From Pseudomonadota bacterium (lineage in GTDB: Bacteria > Pseudomonadota > Gammaproteobacteria > Burkholderiales > Burkholderiaceae_D), in contig JAFECY010000003.1 of NCBI GenBank assembly GCA_018241865.1, positions 1 through 7,177 of the forward strand: a stretch of 7,177 bases of DNA, in the 5' to 3' direction. A model generated the notes under the pieces. The model was not told the origin of the DNA and made no database searches. It saw only the letters and a program-made list of their open reading frames with translations. Position 1 is the stretch's first letter, and the number at the start of each line of letters is the position of its first letter. Of the stretch, positions 6,326 to 7,177 are shown piece by piece. The translations under genes and the position numbers were made by a program.

Positions 6326-6361
6326 ATTGCCGCAGACAGTTTTCACCCTATCTGCGGCAAT
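6326..6361. repeat. perfect 11-bp hairpin between the VIT/VWA and sigma factor genes
   Basis: ATTGCCGCAGA (6326-6336) and TCTGCGGCAAT (6351-6361) form an 11-bp perfect stem with a 14-base loop, starting 10 bases past the VIT/VWA stop codon. The position fits a terminator or a 3' mRNA-stabilising hairpin, but there is no T-run after the stem on either strand; the only T-run (TTTT) is in the loop. It separates the VIT/VWA transcript from the sigma factor operon. Confidence 0.6.
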
Positions 6362-6426
6362 CCTGCCGTTGCGGACCTTACAGCCATGTGTGGCATTCGG
6401 GAATCAACTCGGCTAGACTGGCGCCC

Positions 6427-7023
6427 ATGTCTGCCGACTTCTCCGACGAAACCCTGATGCTGCACTATCGCCACGGCGATCTGTCTGCATTCAAGGAATT
6501 GTATCGCCGTCATCGTCAGGGCTTGTACCAGTTCATCGCTTGGCGCTCGCCGCGCAAGGACTGGGTGGAGGAAATCGTGCAAGACAGTTGGGCTAATCTG
6601 CACAAAGCGCGCGCGACTTACGAACCGCAGGCCAGCTTCAAGACTTTTTTGTATCAAATCGCGCGCAATCGACTCATCGATATTTTGCGTCAAAAGCAAG
6701 CCATCACGGCCAGCGATCTCGGCGCGGACGACGATGAGGGATCGCGCTTCGCGCATCTAGCCGACAATGCCGATGAAGTGGCAACGCCGCAGGACATACT
6801 GGATAAAAAGCAGCAATTAAGCGCCTTGCGCGCCGCCCTCCAAACCCTGCCGGCAGAACAGAAGGAAGCCCTGATCCTGCAGCAATTCAACGATATGCGT
6901 TTGGAAGACATCGCCACGCTGACTGGCGTGAACGTAGAAACCGTGAAAAGCCGCCTGCGCTACGCCATGAACAAATTGCGTCGGCATATATTGAACGCGC
7001 AAGAAAAGAGCGAACTGGCATGA
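6427..7023 (+). CDS. ECF-type RNA polymerase sigma factor (sigma-70 family)
   Basis: A 198-residue group 4 sigma factor of usual length. Region 2 spans about residues 18-90, with the core-binding and -10-reading segment WVEEIVQDSWANLHKARATY and TFLYQIARNRLIDILR. A variable acidic linker (about 92-125) follows. Region 4 spans about 131-187, with the helix-turn-helix MRLEDIATLTGVNVETVKSRL. There is no region 1.1 or 3 and no extra C-terminal domain. I chose ATG 6427 (MSADFSDETLMLHY) over the upstream in-frame ATG 6388, whose 13 added residues (MWHSGINSARLAP) do not look like a sigma N-terminus; neither has a clear ribosome binding site. Its stop overlaps the next start by ATGA, so the two are translationally coupled, as is usual for a sigma and its anti-sigma factor. 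It may be autoregulated. Its target genes cannot be read from this window. Confidence 0.94.
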   Translation: MSADFSDETLMLHYRHGDLSAFKELYRRHRQGLYQFIAWRSPRKDWVEEIVQDSWANLHKARATYEPQASFKTFLYQIARNRLIDILRQKQAITASDLGADDDEGSRFAHLADNADEVATPQDILDKKQQLSALRAALQTLPAEQKEALILQQFNDMRLEDIATLTGVNVETVKSRLRYAMNKLRRHILNAQEKSELA

Positions 7024-7177
7024 GTACCCGCGACACCGATCAAGACGACGACGCCCGCTTTGCAGCCTTCCTGCGCAAGGACGACGAGCTATCGCAACTG
7101 CTGCGCGCGCTCGACCAGCCCGAACCGTCGGCGGCGCTGGATGCCGCCATCTTGCGCGACGCTGAAATCGCGCTGCA
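7020..7177 (+). CDS. probable anti-sigma factor, N-terminal part (cut by window end)
   Basis: An open frame of 52 complete codons starts at ATG 7020, overlaps the sigma factor stop as ATGA, and runs off the right edge. The N-terminus is very acidic (MSTRDTDQDDDARFAAFLRKDDEL), followed by LLRALDQPEPSAALDAAIL, which resembles the cytoplasmic start of proteins encoded after ECF sigma factors in betaproteobacteria. No membrane segment is reached within the window, so the anti-sigma role rests on position and this general likeness. A purine-rich AAGAAAAGAG about 9 bases upstream, inside the sigma gene, can serve as its ribosome binding site. Confidence 0.75.
   Translation, partial: MSTRDTDQDDDARFAAFLRKDDELSQLLRALDQPEPSAALDAAILRDAEIAL

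Noticed and set aside
6388..6426. N-terminal extension of the sigma factor from ATG 6388
   Set aside because: The 13 extra residues are unlike sigma N-termini, there is no ribosome binding site, and the stretch holds a -10-like sequence.

Overview
The window is moderately GC-rich and densely coded, with short intergenic gaps, and every gene in it looks chromosomal. The protein types (a 12-helix membrane protein of heme-copper/NnrS type, a Dnr-like Crp/Fnr regulator, a PaaI-type thioesterase, a VIT/VWA exported protein, an ECF sigma factor with an overlapping downstream gene) suggest a betaproteobacterium, perhaps near Rhodocyclales/Nitrosomonadales. That placement is an inference from protein style; there is no rRNA or marker gene here. 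No tRNA, rRNA, CRISPR array, insertion sequence or phage gene was seen, and no gene-free stretch exceeds 300 bases.

Layout. 47-1360 (+): polytopic membrane protein, its frame open to the left edge of the window. 1364-2044 (-): Crp/Fnr-family regulator, convergent with it and only 3 bases away. 2143-2553 (-): PaaI-like hotdog thioesterase, followed on its own strand by a good intrinsic terminator at 2089-2112 that insulates the regulator gene. 2627-3319 (-): small exported protein of no recognised family. 3320-3411: divergent control region with a G-quadruplex motif on the minus strand directly upstream of that gene's ribosome binding site. 3412-6315 (+): 967-residue exported VIT-VWA-helical repeat-DUF2135 protein. 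6326-6361: perfect 11-bp hairpin. 6427-7023 (+): ECF sigma factor. 7020-7177 (+): start of a coupled gene, probably the anti-sigma factor, cut by the window end.

How the genes may work together. The left part pairs a possible heme/metal membrane protein with an Fnr/Dnr-type regulator, which fits a response to low oxygen or nitric oxide. In the centre, two exported proteins diverge from one 92-bp control region: a large VIT/VWA protein with an intact MIDAS metal site and a small secreted helical protein. They are the best candidates for an undescribed envelope module. The sigma/anti-sigma pair to the right would normally sense an envelope signal; whether it controls the VIT/VWA pair cannot be decided from this sequence.
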